In this document: piece by piece, positions 32,288 through 44,639 of the stretch
How positions within the stretch are numbered: position 1 is the first letter of the stretch
Layout: each line of letters opens with the position of its first letter
Source: Chinchilla lanigera
Taxonomy: Eukaryota > Chordata > Mammalia > Rodentia > Chinchillidae
NCBI RefSeq assembly: GCF_000276665.1
Contig: NW_004955469.1
Location: 10,482,100-10,546,099, forward strand
Length of the DNA stretch: 64,000 bases
Direction of reading: 5' to 3'
Made by a program: the position numbers and the translations under genes
The notes under the pieces: model-generated
Databases searched by the model: none
What the model was told of the DNA's origin: nothing
Seen by the model: the letters and a program-made list of their open reading frames with translations, nothing else

Positions 32288-33299
32288 AGATTCTTTTTAT
32301 GAACAAAGAAACCACAACTCAGATTAGAGGGCACTGGCTCAGAGTTACACTTCCATTACACACTAGAAATGAATGCTAGTATCCAGGTAGGAGAATAACC
32401 CCAAAATATAAAACAGCCAAATCCAGCCATGAATTGTGACAAATTGCAAGTAAATGTGGTATAAAATAAGAACCTAGAAAAGACAGGCATTATCTTTGTG
32501 GGCTAATAATGGCTGCCTCTGTTTCCAATAGGTTTGAAAAACTCAAACATCTCTGATTAGTAATCTGATTTTTAAAAATTAACCTTAATACTCTGGTTTC
32601 TCTTCAGATCATATAAATCTTTCACCTTTTAAAAAATTAACATTAGAGACGATTTATTTTGCTAGCATACACAGCATATGGAGTTATAGCAGTTAGTAAG
32701 CCTTTTAATTAGAAAAGTGAATAAATAATCCTTATAAGTGAGAACCGCATATAAAAGGCAAGATTGGGCCCACAACATTTTCCATAATAGTAGCATTGAA
32801 GAAAGACCTTGGATATGTTGCTTAAGGATGGGAATATAATATAATAACAATGCAAAATGCATTGTTAGGTCATTTTGTCACTGTGTGATCATGGAATAGA
32901 CTTACACAGCCTGAGAGATCAAGATCAATTAGTCTTGGTCTGGATGCAATCAACAGATGTAGTAAAAACACGACACACAAGGACACTGCGGAGGTAACAT
33001 GACACACTGTTTTACAGTAAATTTTAAGTGGAGTATACTCCAAAATAATGACAAAAAGTACAGTATAGTAAATGCATAACCCAGTAACATAACTTTATTA
33101 CTACCAGGTATTATGTCCTGTACATAATTGTATGTGCTCTACATTTATACAAATAGGTAGATTTATGAAAGAAGTACAAATAGAACATCCTCAAATAGTT
33201 CAAATGGAACTGTTGGATTAGAGCCCAGACACTATATTGTTATTAAAGAAAAATAAATCAACAGATGTGTTCAAGCAATAGGGGAGGCACTTTGGGGAC

Positions 33300-33430
33300 C
33301 AATACTTCTTGTGTGTTGACTGCATAACAGACACTGCTTTATAGCAGTAAGTCTGTATTACTTGGTAATTCTCATAATAACCCAGTGAATTGCTATTATT
33401 ATCCTGATCTTACAGATAAAAGAAGCAAAT
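33300..33430 (-). repeat. MIR-like SINE fossil
   Basis: 'CATAATAACCCAGTGAATTG' followed by 'CTATTATTATCCTGATCTTA' and 'CAGATAAAAGAAGC' match reversed MIR. Confidence 0.55.
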
Positions 33431-34066
33431 TCTGTGGATTTTCAGTCTTTTGTAAGAATTAAATGAGATAAAAACAAGTTTAAAAGTAGGTTTTCAACAA
33501 TTAGCTCCTCCCTCATTCCCATGTCAGCATTGACTCCAATATATGATTCGAGAGACTGTAAAATAATCAGACTGACTGAAAGACGCGGCAGCCTTTACTT
33601 CACAAAGCACTTGAGTACATTCTCATTGGATCCGTACCACAAATATACAAGATAAGCAGAATACAGTATTAGGAAAAAGTATTCCAAATTTGGAAATAAG
33701 TGAAAAGCTATCCTGTTAATGTTGTTTAACAGCCACATCTAAGAAATGGTTGTCTAGAATGTACCTGTGCTTATTTTTGCTGTGTACTATTTGATTATAG
33801 TATCTGGGCTCTAAAATTATGTTGATTTGTGGAGTGTATTGAAAAAGAAAACCTCAGGGCTATAATTTTATGGCTGTCTAGGATGCTGATCAGTTTTTAT
33901 CAGCAAAAGCATCACTGTGGGCCAGCGTTCAGCAGCAGGATGAGGCCGCTTGAGCGTGTACCCCCATACCTCCTGGCAGTGTTCAGAAGACTTGTTTCTA
34001 TCAGCTTGTCCCACTGTCCTGGCAGCCAGCACTGCAACCCACCAAGGCCCTCTCTGTCTCCTGCAG

Positions 34067-34179
34067 GGGGCCAGGACCACCCCTGTGGGTCTCTGACTGC
34101 ATCAGCCAGCAACAAGCTTGCTATGGCAGACCAGCTTCAAACAGTGCTGGGCAGCCGGCACAGGAAGGAAGTGAGGAAG
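34067..34179 (+). other. Orphan exon-like segment (unverified)
   Basis: A strong acceptor (pyrimidine-rich 'CCCTCTCTGTCTCCTGCAG') and strong donor ('GAAG|GTGAGA') enclose 113 bases that are open in one frame, including LAMADQLQTVLGSRHRKEVR. No protein family recognised. It could be a noncoding-RNA exon, an unused decoy, or chance. Confidence 0.2.
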
Positions 34180-36269
34180 GTGAGAAGATAAAAGACAGAG
34201 GCATCCCCTAAATTCCCAGAATGGTGTTTTGATCACTTGGATTTCATTCTTCATGATCGATTAAATCTCAAACACAGTCAGGCTCAGTGATTTGAAGATT
34301 CCACTGTGCCTGGAGAGTTGGGGAACTGGGGATTAGACGAGGGAGAAAGAGGACTGTAATCCTGAGTTATTAGGAATGACCCTATTTCTCTAATTATAAT
34401 AAATGAGAGGATACCCCCCTGAAAAGACTGGGGATTACATGAGAAGTTATATGAAAGGGTCTGACACGGGCAGGTGCTTGATGAACGGAAGCTGTAATTA
34501 TTCTCACTCCTGTGTGCAAGCCTGGGCTCAAAGCATCAGTCCTGCTTCTCCTAGCCTCTGTAATGTGTCGCTTACCCTGGTTCTCTATATGTTTCCAAGC
34601 TAAGTCGAGAATAAAATTGTTGGCCTCTGTTTCTAGCAAAGGCTCAGCCTTACACTGGTGCCTTCAGGGAAGCCTCTCTGTTGGACGGAACAACAGAAAC
34701 TGCAACTCTGTGTCCCACCATCAGGGCTGGGCGCGGTGGCCAAAGGGCACAGCCCCGATTCTTCTTTTGTGAGCATTGTTACAAGTCAGTTTGGAATGGT
34801 CTATCTGTACTGATGTCCCAACAGGCCAGTGAAAGAAGTTGATAGGTAAGCCTCCCTGAGTTTGCATCTTGGGTGAGCCAAAGTCAAGGTCCAGGAAGGA
34901 AAGGAGGGCAGAGTCCCATCCTCTAGTCCCAAATCACCCTGGGATGCAGCTTTCTTCTCTGCCCACTTCACCAGGGGACTTTGCAATACAACTCTTCAAA
35001 GTCTGGGTGGAGGTTAAGTTTATTTATAGTCTTGGTTTCCTGGTAGCAATGGGCCCCCAGGATTGGCCATCAGTTGAAACAAGTCCTTCAGGGTGGCCTC
35101 TGCTGGGACTACCCCATCTTGGCCTAGACCTGAGACCAGTGACGTAATTTTCAGAGCACAGTGCAAAATGAAAACACAAAGTCCTTGGTTGAAAACTAAG
35201 AATTTTATGACAGCAACAGCAGAGCACTAAACTAAGCACGAGGTCCTGAGCACAGGGCCCTGTGTGACTCACAAGTCACACACCCACCAGGCTGGCTCCA
35301 CCTAGACCATTTAGTGCCAGAGTGACAACCCACTGCTGCACTTCTGTCCCCTGTGTGGGCAGAAAAAAGGAGGCAGCCAAGAGGTGTTAACCACCTAGAG
35401 AGGAAGGTGCCCCAACCCCGGGGCAGAGGCCAGGAGGAAGCCCCACAGGACAGCTCAGTTTTTTCCACTTGCTGGAAAAACAGCTCAGCATCCACCTCCT
35501 GGGACCGGCAGATCAATGGCGTCATTATATATGAAACTTCAATTTCAACCTTTTTTTCTGGTTCTATTTTAGTAACCAATGTTACACAGCAGGGCATAGG
35601 ACCAGGCTCTCTTTGGCTCTGAAATCCCCTGGAGAGACGATGGAAACTGTATGGCTGTCTTAATTCTCCCCAGGCCACCGCATCACTTCCGGAAGGCATC
35701 ACACTTGGGAAACCAACCCCACTGGTATACCAACCTGACTCACCGACCTCTCATAACTGTTTTGAGACAGTGGGGAGTCCCCGGGAGGAAGGCACAGGGC
35801 CCTGCCTGGCACACAGAGGGTGCCAATAAAGTTTTCTATTCTTAGGATCATTTATATGAGCTGCCTCAATTTCATAGTTTGATTGCATTTGTTGCACTGC
35901 CAAGTGTTGTTTATTGATTTAGTGCTATGGTCCTCCTGAATTGATATTGATGTTGTTCCCATGACAAACAGCTTAACCAGTCCACGCCTTCCTCCCTCTG
36001 TGAGCAGATGGAGCAGAGGCTGCTGTTCATGTGCCCTGGGCAGGTGGAAGCCACAGGCCTGCCACCACGTGCATGGACCCCTGCTTCTCCACTGCACCTG
36101 CTCAGCAGAAACTGTTAATACGTGCACCCTAATAGAGATTATTTCTAAATTTTATATTTATGCATTTTTATAATATAAATCATGAAACAATCACAAATCA
36201 AAATTTTTGAAGAAGATACAGATGAAATAAGCATTTTGCTCTTGCTAAAATGATACTATTTAGGGGAGA

Positions 36270-36640
36270 AAGCATTTTGATGAGTGTGTTTCACTATGTC
36301 TAAAACCTTGATTTAAAACAGCATTACTGGGGTGAGATGTAATCTCAGTGTTGTTTTAATTCGCATCTCTCAAATGACCAGTGGTGTTGAACATTTTTTC
36401 ATGTATGTATTTGCCATTTGTATTTGTTCATCTGAGACGTGTGTACTCATGTCAGATGCCCATTTTTGGACTAGGTCTTTGAATTTGGGGAGGGGGGTCT
36501 GATTTTTTTCAACTCTTTATATGTTCTAGATATAAGTTCTTTGAGGGGCAACTGACTAAAATTTTTTCCCACTCTGTGGGTTGTCTTTTCACTCTGTTGG
36601 TGATTTTGTTATGAAATTTTGTTTTATTTTTTCCATTTAA
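36270..36640 (-). repeat. LINE-1 ORF2 3' fragment
   Basis: 'TCTCAAATGACCAGTGGTGT' and 'GAACATTTTTTCATGTATGT' are the reversed L1 segment also present in + orientation near 53.85-53.93 kb. Truncated at both ends. Confidence 0.75.
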
Positions 36641-36785
36641 AAAAGCATTACTTTTATTCTTAAGCTTGATTTCAAAACTTATCATGGCTGAAAAGTTTCC
36701 TTACAAAGATGGGTACCTCCAGCTAGAAGATGCGCCTTGTTGGTTATATTGATGAAATCATGATTCTCAGCTATCAGAAGATTTT

Positions 36786-36870
36786 GGGGTAGGGCTATAC
36801 ACCAGTGGTAGAGAATTTGTCTAGCATGTTCAAGACCCTAAGTTTGATCTCCAGGGCAGGAAGAAAATAG
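36786..36870 (+). repeat. Old ID-like SINE
   Basis: 'GGTAGGGCTATACACCAGTG', 'GTAGAGAATTTGTCTAGCAT' and B-box-like 'AGTTTGATCTCC'. Diverged. Confidence 0.65.
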
Positions 36871-37650
36871 AAAATATATAAAGATTTTTTGTTGAAATAT
36901 CACTCATAAATTACTCTTCTGCCTGATGTCAATTTTTGCACAGTGGGTGGACAAAATAAGTGGAAGATGTTGCATTTTTGCAAAGGGTTCTAACCTCACC
37001 AATATGCTTCATTTTGAAATTTTTGAAACACATTTGAAAAGTTTATTTCTGAGGTTTTTAATGTACACGGATAAGAGAATATTGTCAGAGCTCATCATTT
37101 TCAGCTGCAGCATCACATAAAAGCAATGAATTTCTTAATATCTGCCTTGACTTTCATTTTTAAAAAGCACTTTCATGCCCACACTTCAAAATTACTTTCA
37201 AAAAGCAATTGTTTCCTCTCTGTGCTTAGCAAGTAAGTTTATATTTTTGAAAGAATGTGTTAGGTAACACATTACTGACAACCAGTTGTCATCACAGAGA
37301 AGCTCAGCATGTTGGAAACAAGTTATGATTAAAAATGCATAATTCATCTTCAAGCTTAATGGCTCTTACAAGTGCTTTGCCAAAATACTTTCATGGTGAC
37401 TCTGTGTCTCTTCACAAAGCATTGTTAGAATTCTGTGTTCCCTAAAAGTCTTTGTGACAGCTACCACACTGATGATATCCTATCACACACAGGGCACTTC
37501 TGGCACTGCTGTTTAGCTTGCCAGTAAATAACACAGCAAAAGAATCTCATTTGCAGCTCTGTATTTGTATTCTTACCCAAGAATCTTTTTTATTCTAGTT
37601 AAAGCAGTAACTATTAAGATACTTCCAGGTTTTTCCAAAGCAGAGTTTTG

Positions 37651-37730
37651 TAACTGGCACTAGAGACTGAACCCAGGCCCTTGCAGTGCTAAGCAAGCAC
37701 ATATGCTACCACTGAGATACACCCTCAGCC
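37651..37730 (-). repeat. Old ID-like SINE
   Basis: 'GACTGAACCCAGGCCCTTGC' and 'TACCACTGAGATACACCCTC' form a reversed tRNA-like body. It directly abuts a younger ID copy. Confidence 0.7.
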
Positions 37731-37741
37731 AGAAATCACAG

Positions 37742-37858
37742 GGTTTTTTTTTGTTTTGTTTTTTGTTTGTTTGTTTGTTTTCCAGTACCAGAAATCGAAC
37801 TCATGACCTTGCACTTGCCAGGCAGGCACTGTGCCGCTGAGCTAAATCCCTAGCCCCT
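37742..37858 (-). repeat. Young ID-type SINE
   Basis: T-rich tail, 'AAATCGAACTCATGACCTTG' and head 'GAGCTAAATCCCTAGCCCC'. Target duplication 'AGAAATCACAG' at 37731-37741 and 37859-37869. Confidence 0.92.
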
Positions 37859-37869
37859 AGAAATCACAG

Positions 37870-39390
37870 TTTTTATTAAAGTAATTTTCTGAGAATACAT
37901 TTTCAGTAGTACATTTTTAAAATTTAATGGTACACACATGTGCAACTCTATGTATATTTCATAACTGAAACAACCCAACAAATAACTTTGGCTAAAACAT
38001 GTTTTTTAATCTGTCTTTTAGCCAGCCACCAAATGTTTCATAATTTGTTGTAAAAGTTGAGAATGTTTCCATGCACCTGCAGCAGCATGTGCGGGAAAGT
38101 GCCTATTCTTTTTTTTTTTGCTGTGTGACTTTCCTTGTTTCATTTACCTATTACGACACATGGCACTTTGTCACTACTAGTAAGAAATTTAAAAGGGGAG
38201 GGGAAAGGAGAAAAAAGAAAGCTTTTAAACATTTGTGACATGTATCATTAAATGAAATTTCCGAGATGTTGAATTCAGAACTCTGATTTCAAATATTGCT
38301 TGTTTTAAATGTGCTGGTTTGTCAACATGGACTAGATGCTTAATTTTTAAAATTTTAAATTTTAATTTGCTGCTCTGTATGTGGCTTCATCTCACCAGCT
38401 TATGTCTGAAACACCAGCTGTGCCTAGGGAAGGGGTAGGTAGTACCAGGAGGGATATATATCAGTCACATTCAATATAGACTTCTGGGTAAGTCTGATGC
38501 TGTGTCTTCCTGTCAGCTCTGATTAGCTGATCATCGTTTTCATTTTGTAATGTGGCTAGGAAGAGTTCTTTTTGTCGGATGTCTGCCAGCTCTGCTATTT
38601 TTCCTTGTTGCTTTAATTTTTCCAATGACTTGTCATCAGACAGATTTCAAATTCTGGTTCTGTTACTTGTTAGTTCTATGACTTTGGGGGACATTCATGG
38701 CAACATGTTAAAAGAAGGAATTGCCTATGTGGTATTATGGTATGTGACACACAAGTGGGATCACTAAGATCTAGGCACAAATAAAGTAGTAGGAAAGTGA
38801 AATTCTTTGTTTTAGATGAAAAAAATATATATATAAGTAGTAATATTTAGTATTTTCCTCCTACACCCTAATGGATGCTGCTTCAGATTAGGCTTGGTTC
38901 TCAATTGAATTGCATTATGTCCCAGGAAACAGTATATGGTATCCCTACAATCTATTAATCTACATGCGCAACCCACTGGGCTCTAAGTGAGAGAGGACAG
39001 TCTTCAGTTAAAGCTGGTTTCTGGACTCTGACAATGACTGTAGAACTGTCCCCTAAGGTAGGAGAGGGTGCTGTCTGTTCTGGGTAGTAGCCACAAACAT
39101 TTGAGAACTTCTGGACTGGACAGAGAAACGTCAGCAGTGGACGCTGTGATACAAGTTCACAGAAGGAGCTGCAGAAGACAGGAATGGAGAAACTGGAAAA
39201 TTCAGGGGAGAGGCTATGGATACTGGAGCTGAGCTTTGAAAGAGGCTGCATTTCAGTGGGAGGAAAACTAATCGTAGCAGCCTTCGCCTTGCATGAAGTT
39301 GAGTGCTAAACAGGGAATTGTTTGGGGAACACTGAGCTGGTCAGAGCTGATCAGGAGAAAGAGTGAAGCTCGTTTCTATTAAGGTCCTAG
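37870..39390. other. Intergenic AT-rich sequence, no gene recognised
   Basis: No coding frame or RNA gene recognised. A weak MIR core ('ATTCTGGTTCTGTTACTTGT') sits near 38650. The rest is unassigned. Confidence 0.4.
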
Positions 39391-39552
39391 TATTAGCCTT
39401 CCTCACAATGAGACAGGAGGATCACCAGTTTGAGCCTCACCTGGGCAACCTAGCAATTTAAAGAGACCCATTTCCAAAAGAAAGTAATAAAAGGGCTGAG
39501 AATGTGGCACAGTGCAAAGATCCTGGTTCAACCTAGAGCCACAAAAAAAAAG
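39390..39552 (+). repeat. B1-dID composite SINE, 5'-truncated
   Basis: 'GAGACAGGAGGATCACCAGT' (B1 part), then 'GGGCTGAGAATGTGGCACAG' and 'TCCTGGTTCAACC' (tRNA-like part), with an A tail. Confidence 0.65.
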
Positions 39553-39747
39553 AACTGGGACTTAGGTCTGGCAAACTGAAGAAACTCACAACCCAGGCTG
39601 AAGAATTAGACTTTATCTAGGATGCGTTTGACCATATCCTTTTTTTAAAAAAATTATATCTTATAGACAGGAGGGAAAGATTGTTTTAAGCAGAGGCACT
39701 ACGTGATTAAATATCTTCCACATGATTGAGGATACACTCAAGTACAG

Positions 39748-39885
39748 TCCAAGCTCCACTGACATTAAATCGTCTGGAAACTTGTTAAAAAGACAGATTA
39801 CAGGGCCCTTTCCCTAATCCTCAAAATCTGAATTTCTAGGGGTGCACACAGACAGAAATTTGTGTTTCAACAAAGCCTCAAGCTA
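39748..39885 (+). mobile_element. MER5A-like fossil
   Basis: 'CGTCTGGAAACTTGTTAAAA' then 'TCTGAATTTCTAGGGGTGCA' and 'GAAATTTGTGTTTCAACAAA' are in MER5A order. Confidence 0.6.
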
Positions 39886-41984
39886 AATATTTTCCTACAG
39901 TAATCAAGCCATTGCCTCACTCCCAAATGCTTCAGGAATATATTCACATTTGAGAACATTAAAATTGAGTTCACAGCCCCAGAAACTTCCACACTGGGCA
40001 GGAAGGGCAGCCACCTCAGGGACACCAGCTCAACTGGACCCCTCTTCCCAGCAAACCTTCCAGTGGGAGCCCAAGCCGGGAACAATGGCAAAGATGTCAC
40101 CCACCTGGCTCTCCCAAGCACCCCACAGACAGACCTCTGGAGGATATACCCTCTGTTCCCTGGAACAAAATACTTTTTCAGCCATCCATATCCAACTTCA
40201 GATAGCACCTTTTCCTGCATTTTTCTCCACCTTCTCCCAGTCAGGACCCCAGTTTCTCTCCATCCCTGGAATTTACTTATTATGAATAGCTTAATTATCC
40301 TGCATATGCTCTTGTCTTGTTCCCCGATAGCTCTGTGTGACTTCTTTCTGTAATATCTAGGAGTGGACAGCTTTTTACTGCTGTGCTCACAGGGTAGGGG
40401 TGTTATATCGATGGACTTTACCTCGGGACCATGCCCCAAACAAACTCAGATGCCTTGTCCCCCTCTAAAATACTGTAGCCATAAACCAATCAACCACTCT
40501 CATAGGCAGCTTCTCATTTAGCTTGCCAAAGTCTAAATGGTTTACACATGTTTTGTGCCCAGAAAAAAAGAAAGAATTGTAAAACATCTCACCAGGTAGC
40601 TTCAAATTTCCTGGGGAGGGTGGATGGATATGATCAAAACATATTATGCATATGTAAGAAAATACCACATTGATATCCAATTTTTGTAAAATTAATAGGC
40701 ACTAAGAAAAATACATTAAAAAGGTTTCCTTTGTTACTCGCCTAAAACAATTATAATTGTATTAACATAAAACTAAATACAGCCCCCTCTTTTTTTTGGT
40801 ACTATTTTCCAATTAAAGATACATTTCTAAGTTTCTTTGTCCACTGTACACTTGAAAACTGCCTAGATCAGAGACCTGCCTAGATTCTACCCTGGCAATG
40901 AACATGGGCCTACTGCTGGGACTCACATGTAGTACGTGGAGACAGATGAAAAGAGAACTCTGAGTTAATGTCTGTGCTATAACCCCGGGTGGGAGTGGAA
41001 GGCATTGATGACTTGTGCTGAGCCTTTGACCATGGCATAATGCGTCCGTGGCATAATGAGTCTGCAGCCTGGCCAGAAAGGGGAGGGTGTGTACTGATAG
41101 CACAGGTAGTTGGAGTTGAAGAGACAACATGTGGAAGGCTGGAGAAGCTGGATCAAATAAAGGAGCAACCGTGAGTGAGTAGCAGGAAACAGGCAAGGGT
41201 CTCAGAGTGAAGGTGAGGAAGGCCAGACAACAAGGGGCCCAAAAGGAAACACTGGGGTGGAGGCTTAAACCAGATGAGTGTGGATGGAAGACACACAGGT
41301 GAAGGAACCCTGAAGGGCTGCTCTGATTTTCTCAGGGACTATGTCTTCTTGGAGCTTCTGCCAAACCCTGTCTGTCTTACCAAAATGATGGCACGGCAGG
41401 CAGGCTAGAACTGTTAGATGAAATATAGGAAACTGAGTGAAATTTGTATTTCAGAGAAGCAACAAGTAATTTTTGAGTATAAGTATATACCAAATACTGC
41501 ACAGGACATAGGTATACTTTCAAAAACAATATTGGTTGCTTCTCTGAAATTCAAATTTCACTGGGCATCCTGCCATCCTAAATCTGTCAAAACCTTTGGA
41601 GGCATAGATAATTTAATTTCCTCACTGAAAAAAATGTGTGAGAATCAAGCTGGACAGAAATCTTCCACTAGGGCATGGATACAGACAGAGAGAGAAGAGA
41701 AGGAAGGCAGAGACAGGGTTTGAGGTGGGGAAGCAGGAGAATGAAGAGTCTGGAAAGAGAACATCAGACAAGATTGAAAATGCAAAAGGAGAGAAGTCCA
41801 AGTGACATCACCTTACAGCGTACGGTATTTCGTGCAGAGGGAGCACAAGCCCATTCTAAAACTCTGAACAAAGTAAGTGGGCACCTTCCAAAGAGAAAAA
41901 GGAGTCAGAAAAAAGGGCGGAGGTCCAGCAGGACAGCCCAAGGTCAAGAGGAGGAACCCAGTTTTGACCTGGCTTGGAAATCAG

Positions 41985-42115
41985 TTAGACAGTGTTCAGG
42001 ACCAGACCCCACAGACCACTGCTGGTTGGTTGTTTAACCCTGGAAAGGTTATTCAGCCTTCTGAGGCCTCAATTCTTGTCTGTAAAATGGAAGTTAAAGT
42101 CAGAACCTGTTCATA
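41985..42115 (+). repeat. MIR-like SINE fossil
   Basis: 'CTTGTCTGTAAAATGGAAGT' preceded by 'TTCTGAGGCCTCAA' fits MIR. Confidence 0.55.
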
Positions 42116-42480
42116 GCCTCCCTCTTGTACATTCATCTATGTTGTAACTTTTCCACTGTGCTCTTTTTTGTTGCTGAGTCTTCCATTGCATATTTGTTTC
42201 CTTAATCCACCTGTTGTTGGACATTTAGGTAGTTTCTAGTATTTGACCATTATAAACAAAACTGCTATCAACACTGTATATAGTCATTGCATGGATGTAT
42301 ATTTCTATTGAGTAAATGCCTAAAAAGGAGATCGCTACATCATAATGCTACATTGAACTTCAGGAGAAACTGCCAAGCTATTTTCCAAGGTACTTGTACC
42401 ATTTACCATGCTCAGCAGCCTGCGAGGTTCCATTTCTCCTGCACCCTTACCAGGGCATGGTACTGTTATAGTCTCTATTG
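42115..42480 (-). repeat. Old LINE-1 ORF2/3' fragment
   Basis: 'TTAATCCACCTGTTGTTGGA' and 'GCCAAGCTATTTTCCAAGGT' are reversed old-L1 sequence. Frames degraded. Confidence 0.65.
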
Positions 42481-42558
42481 TCAAAAAACACAGGCTTCAT
42501 AGGCAGACTTCAAATTCTAGTTCTGCCACTTGTTAAATCCATAATCAAGACTCTTTCT

Positions 42559-42589
42559 GTGCTTGTTTCAGCAGCACATACACTAACAT
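42559..42589 (+). pseudogene. U6 snRNA 5'-fragment pseudogene
   Basis: The 31 bases starting 'GTGCTTGTTTCAGCAGCACA' match the first 31 bases of U6 as I know it at about 26 positions. The rest of U6 is absent; AT-rich sequence follows. Truncated U6 copies arise by LINE-1-mediated reverse transcription. No promoter elements were checked, so it is not a functional U6 gene. Confidence 0.6.
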
Positions 42590-43740
42590 ATTTTTTATGA
42601 TTTTATTTGGTCCAGTTTATTTTTAAAATAATTTTTATGCAATGGAGTTTTATGTTTCAAGTAAAAGCCAAAGTTATGTGTTCAATTTAATTGTTTGGCA
42701 TACCTAATTATACTCACATTAAACATTTTTAGCCTCAATTCCTTTGTCTAAGGTTGCACTATAAAAGATTTTTTTCTGTATTAAAAAATTACCTGAAATC
42801 AGGTATAGGCTGATGCCCAGGGGCTCCTTATAGAGATACCCAGGATTAACTCTGCCTGCATGCCTAGCTCCAGGTAAAGGGGGAGGAGCCTAACCTCCAA
42901 GTCAAGGTGTCTGCACTCACCTGGAACATGGTCTTCAAGCACTGAAGAATGGGAAAAGCATGGGACTTTGAGTCACTAGTAAACTTTCTGAGCCACAGTA
43001 TGAAAATGCATAAGTTGGGGGTAATGATACCCCATGGGATGATCATTGAAAGCAATATGTGATAAACTGTTATAAAATTGATATTTTTTTACTTGCACTA
43101 AAGGGAAAAAGAATTGGCCCAGATAGAGATCTTCTTAAAACTAACCAAATGGCAAATATAAATCCTTCTGACCTTTCCCAGCCCAACTGGAGGTGATGGA
43201 TTTCCATAGCAACAGACATCTGAGGAGGAGGAGTCTGCATCCCAGCACCCTTATTTGGCACACGAGAGGGCAGAGACCTGCAGAGGTCAGCCCAGGGAGA
43301 GGCAGATGGAACATCGACCCCTGACACTTTTGATTTGGTAGGTCTGAGATGAACACCAGGAACCCACCTTTCGGAGGGCTGAAGGGTTGTTTTCATGGGT
43401 GAGGTCCCCAAAGAAAAGAAAGCATGCAAAGACAACATCAGCAACAACAGCAAGCACCTTTACTGTTTGGTGTGTATATATTGGCCGTTATCAAGCAGTG
43501 CGTTCTTGTGTACTGTCATAACCCTGTAATATATGCATGGTTGTTTATGCTAAGTCATGCTTATATAAGTGTATCTGGTTGTATGCATGTGCCAAACAGC
43601 GGGGTCATGTCTTTATGAGTCCTCAAGCATGCAGGCTTTGAAGCAATCCACGGTGGCTCCCCACACCACCCATTTTACCAAGCTTCCCAACTGATTCAGG
43701 CTTGGAAACTATAGATTGGTCCTCTATAGATTGGAAACTA

Positions 43741-43925
43741 TGGTATGGTCCTCTGACCAGTATCACTGGTAACACCTGGGAAATTACTAGAACAGCAAAC
43801 TCTTAATATTCCATTCCAAACCCTACTCCTTTATTCAATTAGAAATTCCTAGGGTGGGGCCCAGAAATCTGTGTTTTTAAAAGCCTTCCAGGTGATTCTG
43901 CTGGGCACCCGAACTTGTGAAGCAC
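43741..43925 (+). mobile_element. MER5A-like fossil, near complete
   Basis: 'AATTCCTAGGGTGGGGCCCA' and 'GAAATCTGTGTTTTTAAAAG' then 'CCAGGTGATTCTGCTGGGCA' match MER5A closely and in order. Confidence 0.7.
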
Positions 43926-44311
43926 GAGTTGACCATAGCAAAACAATGGGCCCTTATGGACCCTTCCAACAGGGGAGTGTCGGGATGCACAGGTCAGAGT
44001 AGGAGCAAAAGGAAGAGAGCAGAGTCCAAACAGAGAGTTGGGGCTGTTGCCAGGTACAACCCAGATGGGAACAGTCACCCACAGGGTGGTAACAGACCCA
44101 AAGAGACAGCAGTCTGGCTGCCTCCACTCCACTCCACCTTTTGCTTATTTGGGACAACAGGTGAATGGGTTATGTCCTGGGAGTTAGAAAATAGTGAGAG
44201 CCTCCTGGCTGTGTTGATCCTTTATTCTTAATTTCAATATAGTTTGTACATTGGTTGGAAAGGCTGCCAACCCCAGTGTAGAAAACACCCAACACTTCTT
44301 TAAAATGTATT

Positions 44312-44500
44312 AGTCAGATATGGTGGTGCATGCCTGTAATCCCAGCACTCTGGGAGGCTGAGGCATGAGGATAGCAAGTTCAAGCATAGCCTGGGAAACT
44401 TAGAGAGAGCCTCTCTCAAAAGAAAGTAAAATAAAAAAGTTCTGGGGGTGGAGCTCAGTGCAAAGGCCCTGAGTTCAATCCCCAGTATTGAGGAAAAAAG
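44312..44500 (+). repeat. B1-dID composite SINE
   Basis: B1 part 'ATGGTGGTGCATGCCTGTAA', then 'GGGGGTGGAGCTCAGTGCAA' and 'GAGTTCAATCCCCAGTATTG'. One linked unit with an A-rich spacer. Confidence 0.8.
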
Positions 44501-44639
44501 TTGTATAGTCTGTGATAACAACCAAGTTTTAACAAGGCATGGAAAAAAAGACTGGTAAGAAGACACCACATCAGAGATGACAGGGGGGAGGGTAAATGTA
44601 AATCACAGTGCTGGTTTATTTAGGTGGCTACCCTTCTGC

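Larger units (their letters stand above)
32290..36270. other. Intergenic sequence, no gene recognised
   Basis: Apart from the MIR at 33.3 kb and an exon-like segment at 34067-34179, I see no recognisable feature. Open frames here (up to 156 codons) have no recognisable domains. An AATAAA at 35824 sits in an L2/MIR-type 3' end rather than after a gene. Confidence 0.5.

Noticed and set aside
35824..35829. AATAAA followed by a T-rich stretch as the 3' end of a second gene
   Set aside because: The preceding 'GCCTGGCACACAGAGGGTGC' is the typical 3' end of L2/MIR fossils, and no coding exon lies upstream.
39867..40439. 190-codon minus-strand open frame
   Set aside because: No domain, no splice or promoter support, and the + strand sequence looks like degraded L2/MIR-type repeat.
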